NCBI GenBank assembly: GCA_963920575.1
Contig: OY986970.1
Span: 21,025,274-21,089,273 of the forward strand
Direction of reading: 5' to 3'
Source of the DNA: Narthecium ossifragum
Lineage: Eukaryota; Streptophyta; Magnoliopsida; Dioscoreales; Nartheciaceae
DNA length: 64,000 nt
The notes beneath the pieces were generated by a model. It made no database searches. It was not told the DNA's origin and worked only from the letters and a program-made list of their open reading frames with translations. Made by a program: the position numbers and the translations under genes. This document shows, in pieces, positions 34,318 through 44,846 of this stretch. How positions within the stretch are numbered: the first letter of the stretch is position 1; each line of letters starts with the position of its first letter.

Positions 34318-34686
34318 GATCTCTTGAGAGAGTAGTCCACTTAGCTAGGCTTCATGGACTTGATCGAGTCATTGTGGAATTAGATGCACTTGATCTGGTG
34401 GAAAGTTTGAACGGACACCGGAAATGCCCAGGTCATCTTCAGAGAAGGCTTGAGCAGCTATGTTGATCTGTTGCACATTTTGAAGGAATTCACGATAGAT
34501 TCATTCTTAGAGAGGAGAACGGAGTAGCAGATAGGCTTGTAAGACTGGCGGCTTGTGGTCGCAGTCCTATGAGCGTGGGTGTTTGATCCCAGTTTGGTGA
34601 GAAGTTTTGTAACATTATTGCTTTGTTTTCCCCATACTGTGTGGCTCAATTAGTAAAAAAAAACCAATTACAAGACTCAATTATGG
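34155..34686 (+). mobile_element. 5'-truncated LINE with RNase H remnant and poly-A
   Basis: A plus frame reads SASDVLC.EMGSLERVVHLAR, ELDALDLVESLN and FILREENGVADRLVRLAACG, the C-terminal RNase H-like region common in plant L1-type LINEs. One in-frame stop is present. The 3' end reads gtggctcaattagt followed by nine A (34655-34663). Imperfect 23-bp flanks ccaatta.aagact...tatgg occur at 34155, 34246 and 34664 and are the likely target duplication. Confidence 0.75.
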
Positions 34687-34792
34687 TAATATACGTAATT
34701 AAATTGTGAAGTGACTACTATGCCCTTGGACTTAGGACCGAAGTTTAAACACCGATATGCATACCTATTACAGCCAGGGGTAGTTTAGTAAC

Positions 34793-34796
<4 letters not shown>

Positions 34797-34829
<33 letters not shown>
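34797..34829. repeat. (TA)n microsatellite
   Basis: About 16 TA units. The copy at 54751-54783 has the same length, which is informative about the origin of the duplication. Confidence 0.95.
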
Positions 34830-34832
<3 letters not shown>

Positions 34833-35752
34833 CTTGGAGGGTTTTTTGATATACTCCTATGTTTTTATGGATTTTATGATATTATCATAAATGTTTTTTA
34901 GAGGGCTTTATAATATTAATCCATACATTTAACATTTAACTTTATGATGAAACTTGATGAGGCCACTGTTGCAACATTTATGTGTAGAAAATATCTAAGT
35001 TTAAATAAATCAAAAAGAAGAAAATTTAGCTATTATATTAGAATCAGAGGTTAGTCAAACCCAACCCAAAGGTTAAGCTTCAGCCACTGCTCTGGTCCCT
35101 CTCTCTCCCTCTTAAAAAGGCTCCTCTCTCTCTCTCTCTCTCTCTATCTATCTCTTCCCTCTGTGCTGTTGTTATCGTCTCCGCGTTTGGTTTCCTTGGT
35201 GGAAGAGCTCCTCCTCGAATCCGTGCAGAAAGCAACCGGCTCGAAGGTTCCTTTGCTGCGATCTCCAAGCCCTCTTCTCCGAGCCCTTCTCCAGAGAACC
35301 CCGTAGATCCACAGGTGCCTCCATGCTGCCCTATTTCTTGGCCCACTTCTAAGAGTCTCTTTGGCTTGTGTTCTTCTTCAAAATCTCATCTTTCCGCTAT
35401 TTTCTTTGTGGGTTTTTCTCCGGTTGATTTAGATGGAAGGGTTTTTTCTGGATCTGTATGTTTTTCTGGATCTCGATCGTTTATTTCCTTTTTTACGGTA
35501 GGAAGAAGTCGAAAGTTGGGATTTTTATGCTCGATTTATGTACTTATTTCTTAAAATTTGAATCTTGAGTACTTTTCTAGCATTGGGGTTTTGTTTTAGT
35601 TCTTACCCACTTTTTTCCCACTTATTTTGCTTTAAGATCTCTGAGCAGGGGATTCGTATGTGATTGAATGCTTATTTGGTATGTATTTATTTTGGTTTTG
35701 TTAAAGTTTGGATGTTTGATTTGAAGCAAGAAGGATTTTGAGATCAAGCAGC

Positions 35753-35857
35753 ATGCCTTGGGCGCCGTCGTTCTCGAACTATTATAGCAGCAGCAGGAAG
35801 TGCGTTTGCTTGGCGGTGTTCTTCCGTGTTATTCTGTACGATCTCTGCTTCCTTTGA
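35753..35857 (+). CDS. Upstream ORF, 34 aa
   Basis: ATG CCT TGG GCG to TGA encodes MPWAPSFSNYYSSSRKCVCL and a hydrophobic tail. I do not recognise the peptide. It precedes the conserved uORF and would be translated only if this stretch is exonic. The SAC51 family is known for several uORFs per leader, so a regulatory role is possible but unproven. Confidence 0.4.
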   Translation: MPWAPSFSNYYSSSRKCVCLAVFFRVILYDLCFL

Positions 35858-36043
35858 TATATTCATGTGGATGTGATTTATAGATTAGAGAATGCTCTGA
35901 TTAAATCTATTAAGATATTCGTTTGCTTTTATATTAGGAAATTGATTAAAAGTATGTTTGCAGGTGAGAAAACTATTTGAAATTGTCAAGGGGGGGTTTG
36001 CTCTTTTTGGTGTTTGAGTTATACTGTGTTTGAGAAACTGAGA

Positions 36044-36913
36044 ATGTACACTGCGATCAATCTGAAAAGATATCAAACAGTGGAGCACTTTGGGGAGGTC
36101 ATAATGAACGTAAGGATCATCGCATATTACCAATTGATGCAAATTTGTCAGGTAACTTCTCCACTCTCTAGATCAATCTTGCTTCTAGTTTTTATCCTTC
36201 CTGCTTGCTTTTGTCCTCTCCTGGCAGACTGCTACTTGAACATAGAAGTTGCAGTTCTGTTCCTAATTTTGTTGTATAGGGCTAATAGTTTCCAGACATG
36301 TTTAATGATGACAAACATTATGAGCATTTGCATCTTTGTTTCTCAAATAGATGAGATGACGATAAACAAACCCTTGGTCTTTCTATGGTTTCGGGGAGAT
36401 AGTAGTAGCTTGTTCCGTGGTAGAATGATGGGCGCCTTTTTTTATGAAATGCATATTCCTTTGCTAAGAGAAAGCTCGGAGGTCCCATCCAGGACTATGT
36501 CGATGCAACAAGTAATGAATCCATGATACCCATCTTGGGTTTCACCCTAGATACATGGCTTTATGCTGTCCTTCAATTAGGTGACCTGTGTGTTTAGCTA
36601 GTTTAGTTTAGTAATAGTTTGTTTTTTATGTCTACATCTTGAATGATTGGTCTGACTTTGACGAAACAGGATTATTTGCTCATTCATTTTGAGCATTAAG
36701 AATACCATTTCAACATCATAAGGCTAATGTTTTTTTTTAGTGTATTTTATTGTGTAAAATGATTGCTTTTTCCCGTTATCTCTGCCATTTTCATTCGTTT
36801 TTGTTTCTCTTTGATCTTTGCTGTGAGCCTGATTAAGGAAAATACCATATCAACTCTTTCTTTCAAAATGACAGGCCGAATACTTCCGTCAGTTGCTTAA
36901 GCCAGTCACGTAG
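36044..36913 (+). CDS. Conserved peptide uORF of the SAC51/SACL family, spliced
   Basis: Exon a (36044-36151, 36 codons) starts at an ATG and ends NVRIIAYYQLMQICQ at CAG|GTAACT. Exon b (36875-36913) starts after ATGACAG and encodes AEYFRQLLKPVT followed by TAG, giving a 48-aa peptide. The phase-0 junction CQ|AEYFRQLLKPVT reproduces the signature C-terminus of the SAC51-type conserved uORF. In Arabidopsis this uORF represses translation of the bHLH ORF, and thermospermine relieves the repression. The unspliced 5' exon runs on as a longer frame to 36526, which is an intron read-through artefact. The peptide is 292 bp upstream of the main start. Conservation of the tail argues that this leader is functional. 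Confidence 0.88.
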
Positions 36914-37205
36914 TTTGAGCACAAGTTGAGCAACTGTACGGCTCTTGTGCTGTGTTCATCAACTCTGTCCAGATAATTGGCTTCATTGTAGTAACATTGG
37001 CAGCAATATGGCTGCCTCAGGATAGATAAGATCTCCGACACTCGAGTGGCTATTGCAGGACTGTTTAGGAACTATAATACTGGTTGTTGTGAGTGAGCTG
37101 TGACCTTGTTCAAATTTGTGAGTGAGGATCCCAATTGTTCCTTTCAGAGTGAATTCATCTTCAGATTCTTAGAACAGTAAGGAATTCAATATTCAGTCTG
37201 GACCT

Positions 37206-37979
37206 ATGCAGAGAGACCCAGGATACATCACTGGAAAGTCTTCCCCCACTCATGCATATGAAGTGGATGGTCACACTCATAACACCCCTTTGGGTGGTCA
37301 CTATACTTATGGTGCTCATGCTGTACCTCACTTTGGCTCTGCTCTAGCAGGGACGAAACATGATTTCCCCGGTCCACTTAATGGATTTGAGTTCGAACCC
37401 TCTGAAACTTGCCCCAAGAACTTCATCATCTTTGACCAAACTGATAATAAAAGTCGGGTTATGTTCCATCCCGCTTTGGCCCACAAGTTCGGTTCTCCAA
37501 GTTTCAACCTCTGCGCCAGTCATGCCAATCAGACTGGAAAAAGTGTGGACAGATACCATGATAACCAGGACAAGGAAAAAACTTTCTCGTCCCTCAAGGA
37601 GGACACTGAAGATATTGATGCGCTACTTAGTTCCGAAGAGGAGCAAGAAGAAGAGGATGAAGACGTCGACAACGATGTGGTCAGCACCGGGCGGACTCCG
37701 GGAAGTTGGGGATGCAGTTCTCCAGATCCTTCATTCTCAACAGAAAGGCGTAGATCTCAGAAGCTGCAGTCCTCTTCTGGTTGTAATTCTTTCTTGAGCA
37801 GTGGCAGCAGCAACGACAAGAAGAAGGAGAAGATGAGGAAAATGGTTAAGGCTCTCCGGGGTATCATTCCCGGTGGAGAGCGAATGGACACTCCGGCCGT
37901 GCTCGATGAGGCTGTCAAGTACTTGAAATCGCTCAAAGTGGAAGTGAAGAAGCTCGGGATCCAGAATCTCAATAACTGA
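37206..37979 (+). CDS. SAC51-like bHLH transcription regulator (copy A)
   Basis: 257 aa, one uninterrupted exon. Residues 69-91 (CPKNFIIFDQTDNKSRVMFH) form a block typical of the SAC51/SACL family. Residues 144-157 are an acidic run (EEEQEEEDEDVDND). The HLH occupies about 205-250: helix 1 KKEKMRKMVKALRGI, loop IPGGERMD, helix 2 TPAVLDEAVKYLKSLKVEVK. The basic region lacks the His-Glu-Arg set needed for E-box binding, so it is probably a dimer partner that titrates other bHLHs. In Arabidopsis SAC51 and its relatives act with thermospermine to limit xylem differentiation by competing for the LHW partner. The start is the first in-frame ATG after the leader uORFs. The product is identical to that of 57160-57933. 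Confidence 0.92.
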   Translation: MQRDPGYITGKSSPTHAYEVDGHTHNTPLGGHYTYGAHAVPHFGSALAGTKHDFPGPLNGFEFEPSETCPKNFIIFDQTDNKSRVMFHPALAHKFGSPSFNLCASHANQTGKSVDRYHDNQDKEKTFSSLKEDTEDIDALLSSEEEQEEEDEDVDNDVVSTGRTPGSWGCSSPDPSFSTERRRSQKLQSSSGCNSFLSSGSSNDKKKEKMRKMVKALRGIIPGGERMDTPAVLDEAVKYLKSLKVEVKKLGIQNLNN

Positions 37980-39063
37980 AGCAGTAGAGTGACATGGTAA
38001 TCTTAGTATACTATGTCGAAAGGAGTTAAAAAAAAAAACAATGGTAGGACAATCAAATCCTCTAGTACCATGCACTGTTATAATTATTATAATTCTGCAC
38101 CACGATTAGGCTTACTCTCTGCCATAGCCTATTGTCATCATGCTTCATAATTAGAATGCACAGGAGGGTGGTGCTGTGTTTCTGGAAGAGGGTGGGGATG
38201 GGGGCAGAGGACCAGCAGCAGGAGGTTCCACTTTTGCTTTGTTGGTGGGCCTATGTTGCTTTGTTTCCATCGGTTTCGGATGTTTTCATGTGTGGGGTTT
38301 GGACTCTCGAGTCCTGCTTTTCTTGTTCCCCCTTTATATGTGTGGGTGGTGGGTGGTGTGTGATGTTATTATTCCCTGTAATCCTTCATGATGTCGGGCA
38401 TGTCACTGCCTGCATCTTTAGTACCACCTCTCATTAGTGGTCATTCTGATATAAAATTCCAGACTCTTGTTATATGTGTCTGCCTTTTGGAATCTCATGT
38501 GTGTTGTATCTTGACATGCTCTGTTATTATATATCACATAAGATTCATATGATGTGTTTAAAGATGTGATTAATGATCTCTGCCTTTTGCTCTTGTCTTA
38601 AGCAATTACAGGCATAGGGGCTCATTAAAGGGAAAGTTGAGATGATGGATCTCCATTTAGGAGCACCACCTTTGCTCTTTATGATATTCAAAGATTACAA
38701 AAGTAAAAAAGAACATTCAGCATATGGAACAAGTGAGTGGAGGGGAATATCATGGCATTCTCCTCTTTGGAGAAAAAAAAAAGGTTCTCTGGATGCCATG
38801 GACTCTTCTCTCTCTTACTTTACTCTTGTTTTCGCTTGTCCAAGGTTCAGAGAAAAGGCTATATAAACTTGAGGGTGGCATAGTAGTACTCTCAAATCAT
38901 GATTTCTATTGTATGTGTGGAGTGGTGTTGCTTGTGGGATGTGTGTTATATGCACTTGTTTCATATTCTAGTTGGCCTTTTGAAGTGCTGTTTTGTTTGC
39001 AAGGCTCCATCACAGCAGCAAAGGTGTTGGTGGTGACCCTTCTTGGCGGAGAAGGGATTTTAG
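37980..39063 (+). other. 3' UTR of the bHLH gene and downstream spacer
   Basis: TG- and T-rich sequence. The transcript end is probably before about 38450-38550 (gatataaaattcc, tgttatatg). Short open frames between 38130 and 39110 have no coding character that I recognise. Confidence 0.5.
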
Positions 39064-39170
39064 GCATACGTAGGCCTTTTTTTTTTTTACAAATTAAGCC
39101 GAAGCTTTAGCCGTCAGGCAACCGGACAATCAGCTTGCCCTAACCTGGGCATGACGAGCATACATAGGCC
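39064..39170 (-). mobile_element. 81-bp LINE 3'-end insertion with target duplication
   Basis: gcatacgtaggcc (39064-39076) and gcatacataggcc (39158-39170) flank an 81-bp piece. On the minus strand it ends AGCTTCGGCTTAATTTGT plus an 11-bp A run. The end matches the two other LINE 3' ends of this window (34640-34663 plus; 62614-62650 minus), so a heavily truncated LINE insertion is likely. Confidence 0.7.
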
Positions 39171-39749
39171 TTGAAAAAATATCTTATTTTGTAATTACCC
39201 TCCTGAAATCATAAATTGCACATAAACCCTCCAAAATGCTATTGCAAAATGTCCTTTGGTTAGCTTAGTCTGATGACCCAAGTCCTTGTTCCGTTAAACT
39301 GATCAGTTGAGAGTAAAATAACTATCATACCTTAAAAGAATTTTCATCATTTTACCTACATGGTTATTTTTTAGCTCTCGGTTTTTTTTTTACAGCAGTC
39401 CTCTCTTTTTCTTTTTTATTTTTTTTTAGGATAAGCTGAGAGGTTAGTGAAATATAAAGACAAAACTCCTTATAAAACCCAAACATAAGCATCCAATTGG
39501 GGAACTAAATACTAACGACAACGGTCATTACACAATCATCCGAGGAACCATTCTCATATGGCCATGGATTTCTAAACCAAGATTAGTCCCTTGGTTTGTA
39601 AGTCCAGAGCCATTCTGTTTGTTATCATGTCATGTATGTGGAATATCCACTTTGTCTATATGCCCTTGTATAAACAAATTGATCTGGTCATTTCAAACCA
39701 ATCACAGTGAAAGTAAAGCGTTACGAGGGTGTATATACACCATATATAT
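39171..39749. other. Spacer without recognised features
   Basis: AT-rich; only T-runs (39382-39392, 39420-39428) and a short TA run (39743-39755) stand out. Confidence 0.5.
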
Positions 39750-40290
39750 ATATATACTAGATGGGATGGGACCCATGGCACGGCTAACCATCCACCCTTT
39801 TTCTCTCTCTCTCCTCTCTCCCTCTCTCTTTATAATAACTAATCTTACGCCGTCACGTGTGCGCCACATCAGAAATTGGTTATGACATGGCTATGACTCA
39901 GTGAATGGCCCCAGTGTCCCCCACACTATCATCTATTTCTATATTTATTTGGTTACAAACCTATGTCACGTGTGCATGTCACGCTTGCATAGTTTTATGA
40001 CTCATATGTCACGTCATAAAAGCTGATCTTATAAGATAGACTAGGTGATGGGCCCTTGCTGGACCCACCTGGCACGGCTAACTGCTCACCCCCACTCTCT
40101 TTCTCTCCTCTCTCCCTCTATCTCTATAATAACTTACGCCATGTCAGCTCACTATCCTCTCTTTTTCTTTATTTAGTTACAATCTTATGTCACATGTGCA
40201 TGCCACGTGTGTATAATTTTGACTCAGATGATGAGTCATAATCTGAGTAATAAAAGTAACTATCACCTGATCTTATAAGGTAGATATGTG
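39750..40290 (+). repeat. 294-bp imperfect tandem duplication rich in CACGTG-like sites
   Basis: Copy 1 (from about 39750) and copy 2 (from about 40044) share ggcacggctaac (39778 and 40072), a CT tract, tataataact, a tatgtcac.tgtgcatg segment and gatcttataag.tagat. Several ACGT-core sites occur (gtcacgtgtg, tgtcacgtca, ccacgtgtg). No coding content. 40291-40613 is spacer. Confidence 0.75.
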
Positions 40291-40622
40291 TGTGTAATTA
40301 GTGTGGGTAGTGCCACTTGGCACGTTTTTATTTATTATTTTAGCTATTTTATGTTTTTCAATCTTGACTCTTGGATCCTGAATCTTGAGTTGAATGGATG
40401 TGAATCGTCCTATATAATTTTGTTTTCTTCGAAACCTCTTATAAGGTTGATTTATTTATGACTAATGAGATTATTCGTTTAATTGGATATTTTCTAGGGG
40501 TATATGAGCAAAAACACATCATGTGAAGGCAAATATTCTTCTCTTTGATGCTAAAATATCCAAGGCGGTCCTTATTTCTTTCCTTATATCCACAAGCACT
40601 CTCCTACACTACATACTTTTTA

Positions 40623-41533
40623 GGGTAAAAAGGGTTTTGGTACCTCCAACTTTCAAAAATAGGCGTTTTGGTACCTCATAAAATTTGGTTCGCGTATTGA
40701 TACCTCCAAGTATTGAAACCACGGCGTCAGTAAAGGCTGACGGAAACCGCTCACGTGCGATGCACGTGAGCGGCTTTTAACCCCTTCGCTGGAGGAGGAG
40801 AGAAACAGGGGAGGAGAAGAGAGGTCGCCGGAGTAGGAAGAAGAGAGGTCGGAGGAGGAAGAAGAAGAGGGGTCACCGGAGGAGGAGAGAAACATGGGAG
40901 GAGGAGGAAGAAGAGAGAAGAGAAAAAGAGGAAGAGCCGGCCAACGAGGGTTGGGCGCGGGAGAGAGGTCGCTGGAGGAGGAGAGAACAAGCAGGTGGAA
41001 TTTCTCGATCTGGGTTCTTTTTCTTTAGTTTGAATCTTCTTGCTCTGTTTTTTTTCTTGGGTTGGTGGAATGGAGAGGGATCGAGAGAGGAAGCATAGAT
41101 CCAAGGTATGTAGGATGTGTTTTCCCCGTGGGAGGTCTCTTGGTGGGCACATGTGGTTGCACATGTCGGCAGGAACTCATCCTCCAACGTGGATGACCGG
41201 CCGTCGGAGAAACAGAGCTTGGCTGTGGGGGTTGGGACGGCGTATGGGCTTAGAGAGAACCGGGTACGAGTCGGAGCTCGAGGAAGCAGCCATCCTCCGA
41301 CGATCTCTCTTCTTCTTCTTCCTCCTCCGACAACCTCTCTTCTTCTTCCTCCTCCGGTGACCTCTCTTCTCCTCCCGTGTTTCTCTCCTGCTCTGGCAAA
41401 GGGATTAAAAACCGCTCACGTACAATATACATGAGTGGTTTCGTCAACCTTCACTGACGCCGTCTGTGATTTGATACTAAATCACGCAATTTTAATACTT
41501 TGAGGTATTAATTTGAGAATCAAATTTTACGAG
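40623..41533 (+). mobile_element. Mutator-like non-autonomous element, cut by the contig end (copy A)
   Basis: It starts GGGTAAAAAGGGTTTTGGTA after the 9-bp tacttttta (40614-40622). It runs to the contig end at 41533, inside its right inverted repeat. The complete version is at 60577-61539. It carries a captured zinc-finger fragment. Confidence 0.85.
41070..41262 (+). pseudogene. Captured ZAT-type C2H2 zinc-finger gene fragment (copy A)
   Basis: From the ATG at 41070 the frame gives MERDRERKHRSKVCRMCFPR, then GRSLGGHMWLHM, an EPF/ZAT-type finger with the RSLGGH core. The first zinc ligand Cys is Ser here (SKVC where the family has CxxC), so zinc binding is doubtful. About 100 bp later a different frame gives AYGLREN (about 41243-41262), matching the family's YGLREN motif. 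The two motifs in different frames show a frameshift. The source would be a ZAT1/4/9-like repressor gene. It sits between the inverted repeats, the classic Pack-MULE arrangement. No function is expected unless the transcript produces small RNA. Confidence 0.72.
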
Positions 41534-41733
41534 NNNNNNNNNNNNNNNNNNNNNNNNNNNNNNNNNNNNNNNNNNNNNNNNNNNNNNNNNNNNNNNNNNN
41601 NNNNNNNNNNNNNNNNNNNNNNNNNNNNNNNNNNNNNNNNNNNNNNNNNNNNNNNNNNNNNNNNNNNNNNNNNNNNNNNNNNNNNNNNNNNNNNNNNNNN
41701 NNNNNNNNNNNNNNNNNNNNNNNNNNNNNNNNN
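41534..41733. other. 200-N assembly gap
   Basis: Exactly 200 N, a placeholder size. The left contig ends in the MULE and the right contig starts inside the element 2 gag/pol region, at sequence already seen at 18969. Frames crossing it are meaningless. Confidence 1.
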
Positions 41734-44642
41734 AGTCTGGGTACTCGCGGTCTGCAAGTGCGTACACTCCCCCTCTCCCCCTCTGGGTCCGCCTCGACCT
41801 TCGCCGTGACCTCTGCCTCTCCCGGCTCCTGGTGTCCGCCAACCTCCGCCTGCTCCGCCACGAACTGACTGTGCCCTCAACATCGGACAGTCTCGGTGAA
41901 AGTGCCCTGCCTGCCGGCACTCAAAGCACACAGGAGGTCCAAGCGCTAGCTACTGGCTCTGCCCTCCTCCGGACGTCTGCCCCTGAGGCCCAGCCGGAAG
42001 AAGTGGCTGGCCTCCCTGCCTGGGCTGCTGCTGGTACTGGGGTAGGTAACGCTGGTACGGCTGCTGGCGTCGTGAGTATCTCTGCTGCCTCCACGAACCT
42101 CTCCTGCCCTGAGCTGCTCTCTGTGGCTGTCCTCCGCCACAGGTGCTCGCAGACAACGCCGGCTGGACTGCCCTGGGACCCGGCTCCTGCAACTGAGCCT
42201 CAACAGCTAAGGCACAGTCCAGCGCCTCGGCGTACGTGCTAGTGCGCTGAGCCTCGATCAGCCGGTTGAGCTCGGTCCTAAGCCCCCACTGGAACTGCTC
42301 AGCTCTGGCAAGAGGGTCCGTCGACACCGCTCCGGCAAATCTGGCAAGTCTCGTGAACCTAGCCGCGTACTGTATTACCGACTGAGTACCCTGAGGAAGG
42401 GTCTGGTACTCACGAACAAGGGCCGAGCGCGCACTGCGGGGAAAGTACGCGCCAAGAAACGACGAACGAAACACAGCCCACGATGGGTCACTCCCGTCCC
42501 TGGCGGCCTGGAAAGAGCGCCACCAGTCCCAAACGTCCCCGTCGAGCTGGAACGCGGCAAGTCTGACCCGAACCCGGTCATCCTGGACGAATAGAGTGTC
42601 AAGGACGCGACTGACTCCCTCCAGCCAGTCGTCCGCCACCGCTGGGTCACCTCCAGCACCGCTGAACCTAGGCGGGTTCAGCCTCTGGAAGTCGACCACC
42701 GCTGTCGCAACAACACGCTGGTCGAGTGGAGGAGAGACCTCCTCGGCGATGAAAGAAGCATCCTCCTCCACCACGATCTCAATCCTCGGCTCTGGCACTG
42801 GTGCAGGTCCCCGGGGCACGGCTGCGTTGGCCCCTAAGGCCCGTCGGGTAGCGCGCTGGCCGCGCGTGGTGCCACTTGATGAGTGCATGAAAGTGCACTC
42901 TGAACAACCTTAAAACCATCTCAATTGCTATATCTTCACCCTTAATCAACTTCTTTAGCACTATTTTTATACTTTTATATGCTTCACATAGTTGTTTGGA
43001 AAATGCAGGAAATTGGAGCTAAAAGAAGCTGAAAAGAGTATATGGATCAACTTCAATAATTAATCTGTACCTTCTCATGAAGAACCAGATGATGTGCCAC
43101 ATATGGTTGGAAAGCTCTTGAAGTCTAGATTCTGGGGAATTTTACGGTTCGTGATTCCGAGTTTCCTAGAGGAAGTTACGGCAATTTCAGTACCGATGCG
43201 CAGTCTGAATGGCAGAAAGGAAAATAAGCTGGAAGTCCGAGCGATCCGCCGATCGATCGGACCTCACAGAATCGTGACAGAACATGCATTTTTTGGCTGA
43301 ATATGATCCGATCGATCCCTCCTTCGCTCCTATAGGGTCCGATCGATCCGACACCAATGGTCCGATCGATCGGACTCGGAAAAAGTCAAAAACAACGGAT
43401 TTTTACTCAACCAATCGATCCAACATTCATAATCCGATCGATCGGACTTGGGAATTAAAGGGTGACAGAACGTATGCTTTTTAGAGGAGCAGAGTTCGAT
43501 CGATCCGTCCATCGATCGGACACGGGCGAAGTTAGAAGATTGGAGATTTCAAGAGACCGATCGATCCAACATCCCGAGAAGGATCAATCGGACTTGCCCA
43601 GTGACAAAAATCAACGGTTTTGATTAATCTGAGTTTACTAATTCTTGGACCCTATAAATAGGAAACTTAGGGCTAATCAAAGGGGACTTCTTGGACGTTT
43701 TTGGAGGCTTTTTCTGGACGTTCTCCAAGGGAAGAAGATGGAGGAATCTCCATCTATGGCCGAGTAATCTGCGGGCATGGCGGACGGATGATCTAGCGAG
43801 GACTAGGGCTTCTTCTCCAACAATGGTTCATAGTTTTTAATCTTTATTGTTAAACTCTTCTTATGTATTGGATCTTCACAGATTGCTTTGTGGTTAAACA
43901 TTATTATAAATCCAGTCATGCTTCTTTTATGATATTGTGATCCCATAGTTATCTCCTTTGATTCTCCTACCGAGTCTCGTGAGACCTTTGCTATGCATTG
44001 CCCGTAGTGACAGCTGGTATTGTGTATTCTTAGGGATCTGGTAAGACAAGGTTGGGGCTCTAACCCGTGAGATCTTTGCTATGCATTGCCGATTGTGAGA
44101 GTTGGTATTGTGTATTCTTAGAGATCCGGTTAGAGTTAGGGCTTTGTCCCGATGAACTTTTGCTGCGCGTTGCCTGTAGTGACAGCCGGTATCGTGTATT
44201 CTTAGGTTTGGTTGGATGAAGTTAGAACTATAAAAAGGAAGAACCAATCGTAGGAAGAGATATTTATATTTTATCAGATTCATAATTCTATATCTTCCGG
44301 TTAAGGCGATTGGGATGTGAATCCCTTAACTGAGTATTATATGAACCATTGAGAAGAGAAGAACCTTAATCCGAGTGAAGTGATTCTTGAAGCCTAGCCT
44401 TATCAAAAGCCTGATATCTTCAGTTAACATTACATTATCATTAATCCTTTGATCTAATTTAATTTAGTTAGCTTTCTTTATTGTTTTCAACTCATTGTTA
44501 TCTGTGTTTCTGGATCTTTCCTGCTTGTCTCTCTGTGGATTCGACCTCTCTTATGCTGTACTGCACCGCGACCGCTGTGCGTGACACATTTGAGCGACAT
44601 CACCACTACCCAAGACTGGACGGCTAGCCCGGCTCCCTGGCA
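41734..44642 (-). pseudogene. Element 2 gag and start of pol (copy B)
   Basis: Gag block 41950-42876 and CCHC knuckle (about 41887-41928). It is interrupted by the solo LTR-B, and the native start is near 44642. The contig begins upstream of the protease, so all later pol domains are absent here. Confidence 0.85.
42877..44602 (+). mobile_element. Solo LTR-B (copy B)
   Basis: Same ends and the same CCACT duplication (42872-42876 and 44603-44607) as 20112-21837. TATA box at 43653-43660; CCGATCGATCGG array at 43239-43597. Confidence 0.9.
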
Positions 44643-44846
44643 TTTGCACGTTCACCAGAGACGACAAGTGTCCACCCGTAAGAACTCAAAACACAGCAGC
44701 AATCAATAAAATAAAAGCATAACACACATGAGCACGAACAAGCACACAGGGATGCTCTATTCCTAGAACTATCCCAAACCGCGCTCAAAACTTAACCGCA
44801 AGCCTAATCCTATCACTGAGACCTACAGCCTGCTCTGATACCAAGT

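Larger units (their letters stand above)
35050..37205 (+). promoter_or_regulatory. Promoter end and long 5' leader of the SAC51-like gene
   Basis: A CT microsatellite (35124-35145) probably marks the start of the first exon; the transcription start is not fixed. A likely donor is ccacag|gtgcct near 35310 and a likely acceptor precedes 35720. The leader carries several upstream ORFs: 34 codons at 35753-35857, the conserved spliced one (36044-36913) and a 5-codon one at 37008-37025. The arrangement fits a transcript whose main ORF is strongly held back by upstream translation. The exon borders, apart from the one inside the conserved uORF, are guesses from splice-site look. Confidence 0.65.

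Noticed and set aside
36014..36526. 170-aa ORF upstream of the bHLH gene as a separate protein
   Set aside because: Only its first exon is conserved; the rest is intron read-through past a good GTAACT donor, and the conserved tail is in the next exon.
38132..39110. ORFs of 70-130 codons after the bHLH stop
   Set aside because: Overlapping frames in TG/T-rich sequence with no recognisable domain, best seen as 3' UTR and spacer.
40653..41187. Minus-strand Ser/Pro/Leu-rich ORFs in the MULE
   Set aside because: They mirror the GA-rich interior; the zinc-finger and YGLREN motifs are on the plus strand.
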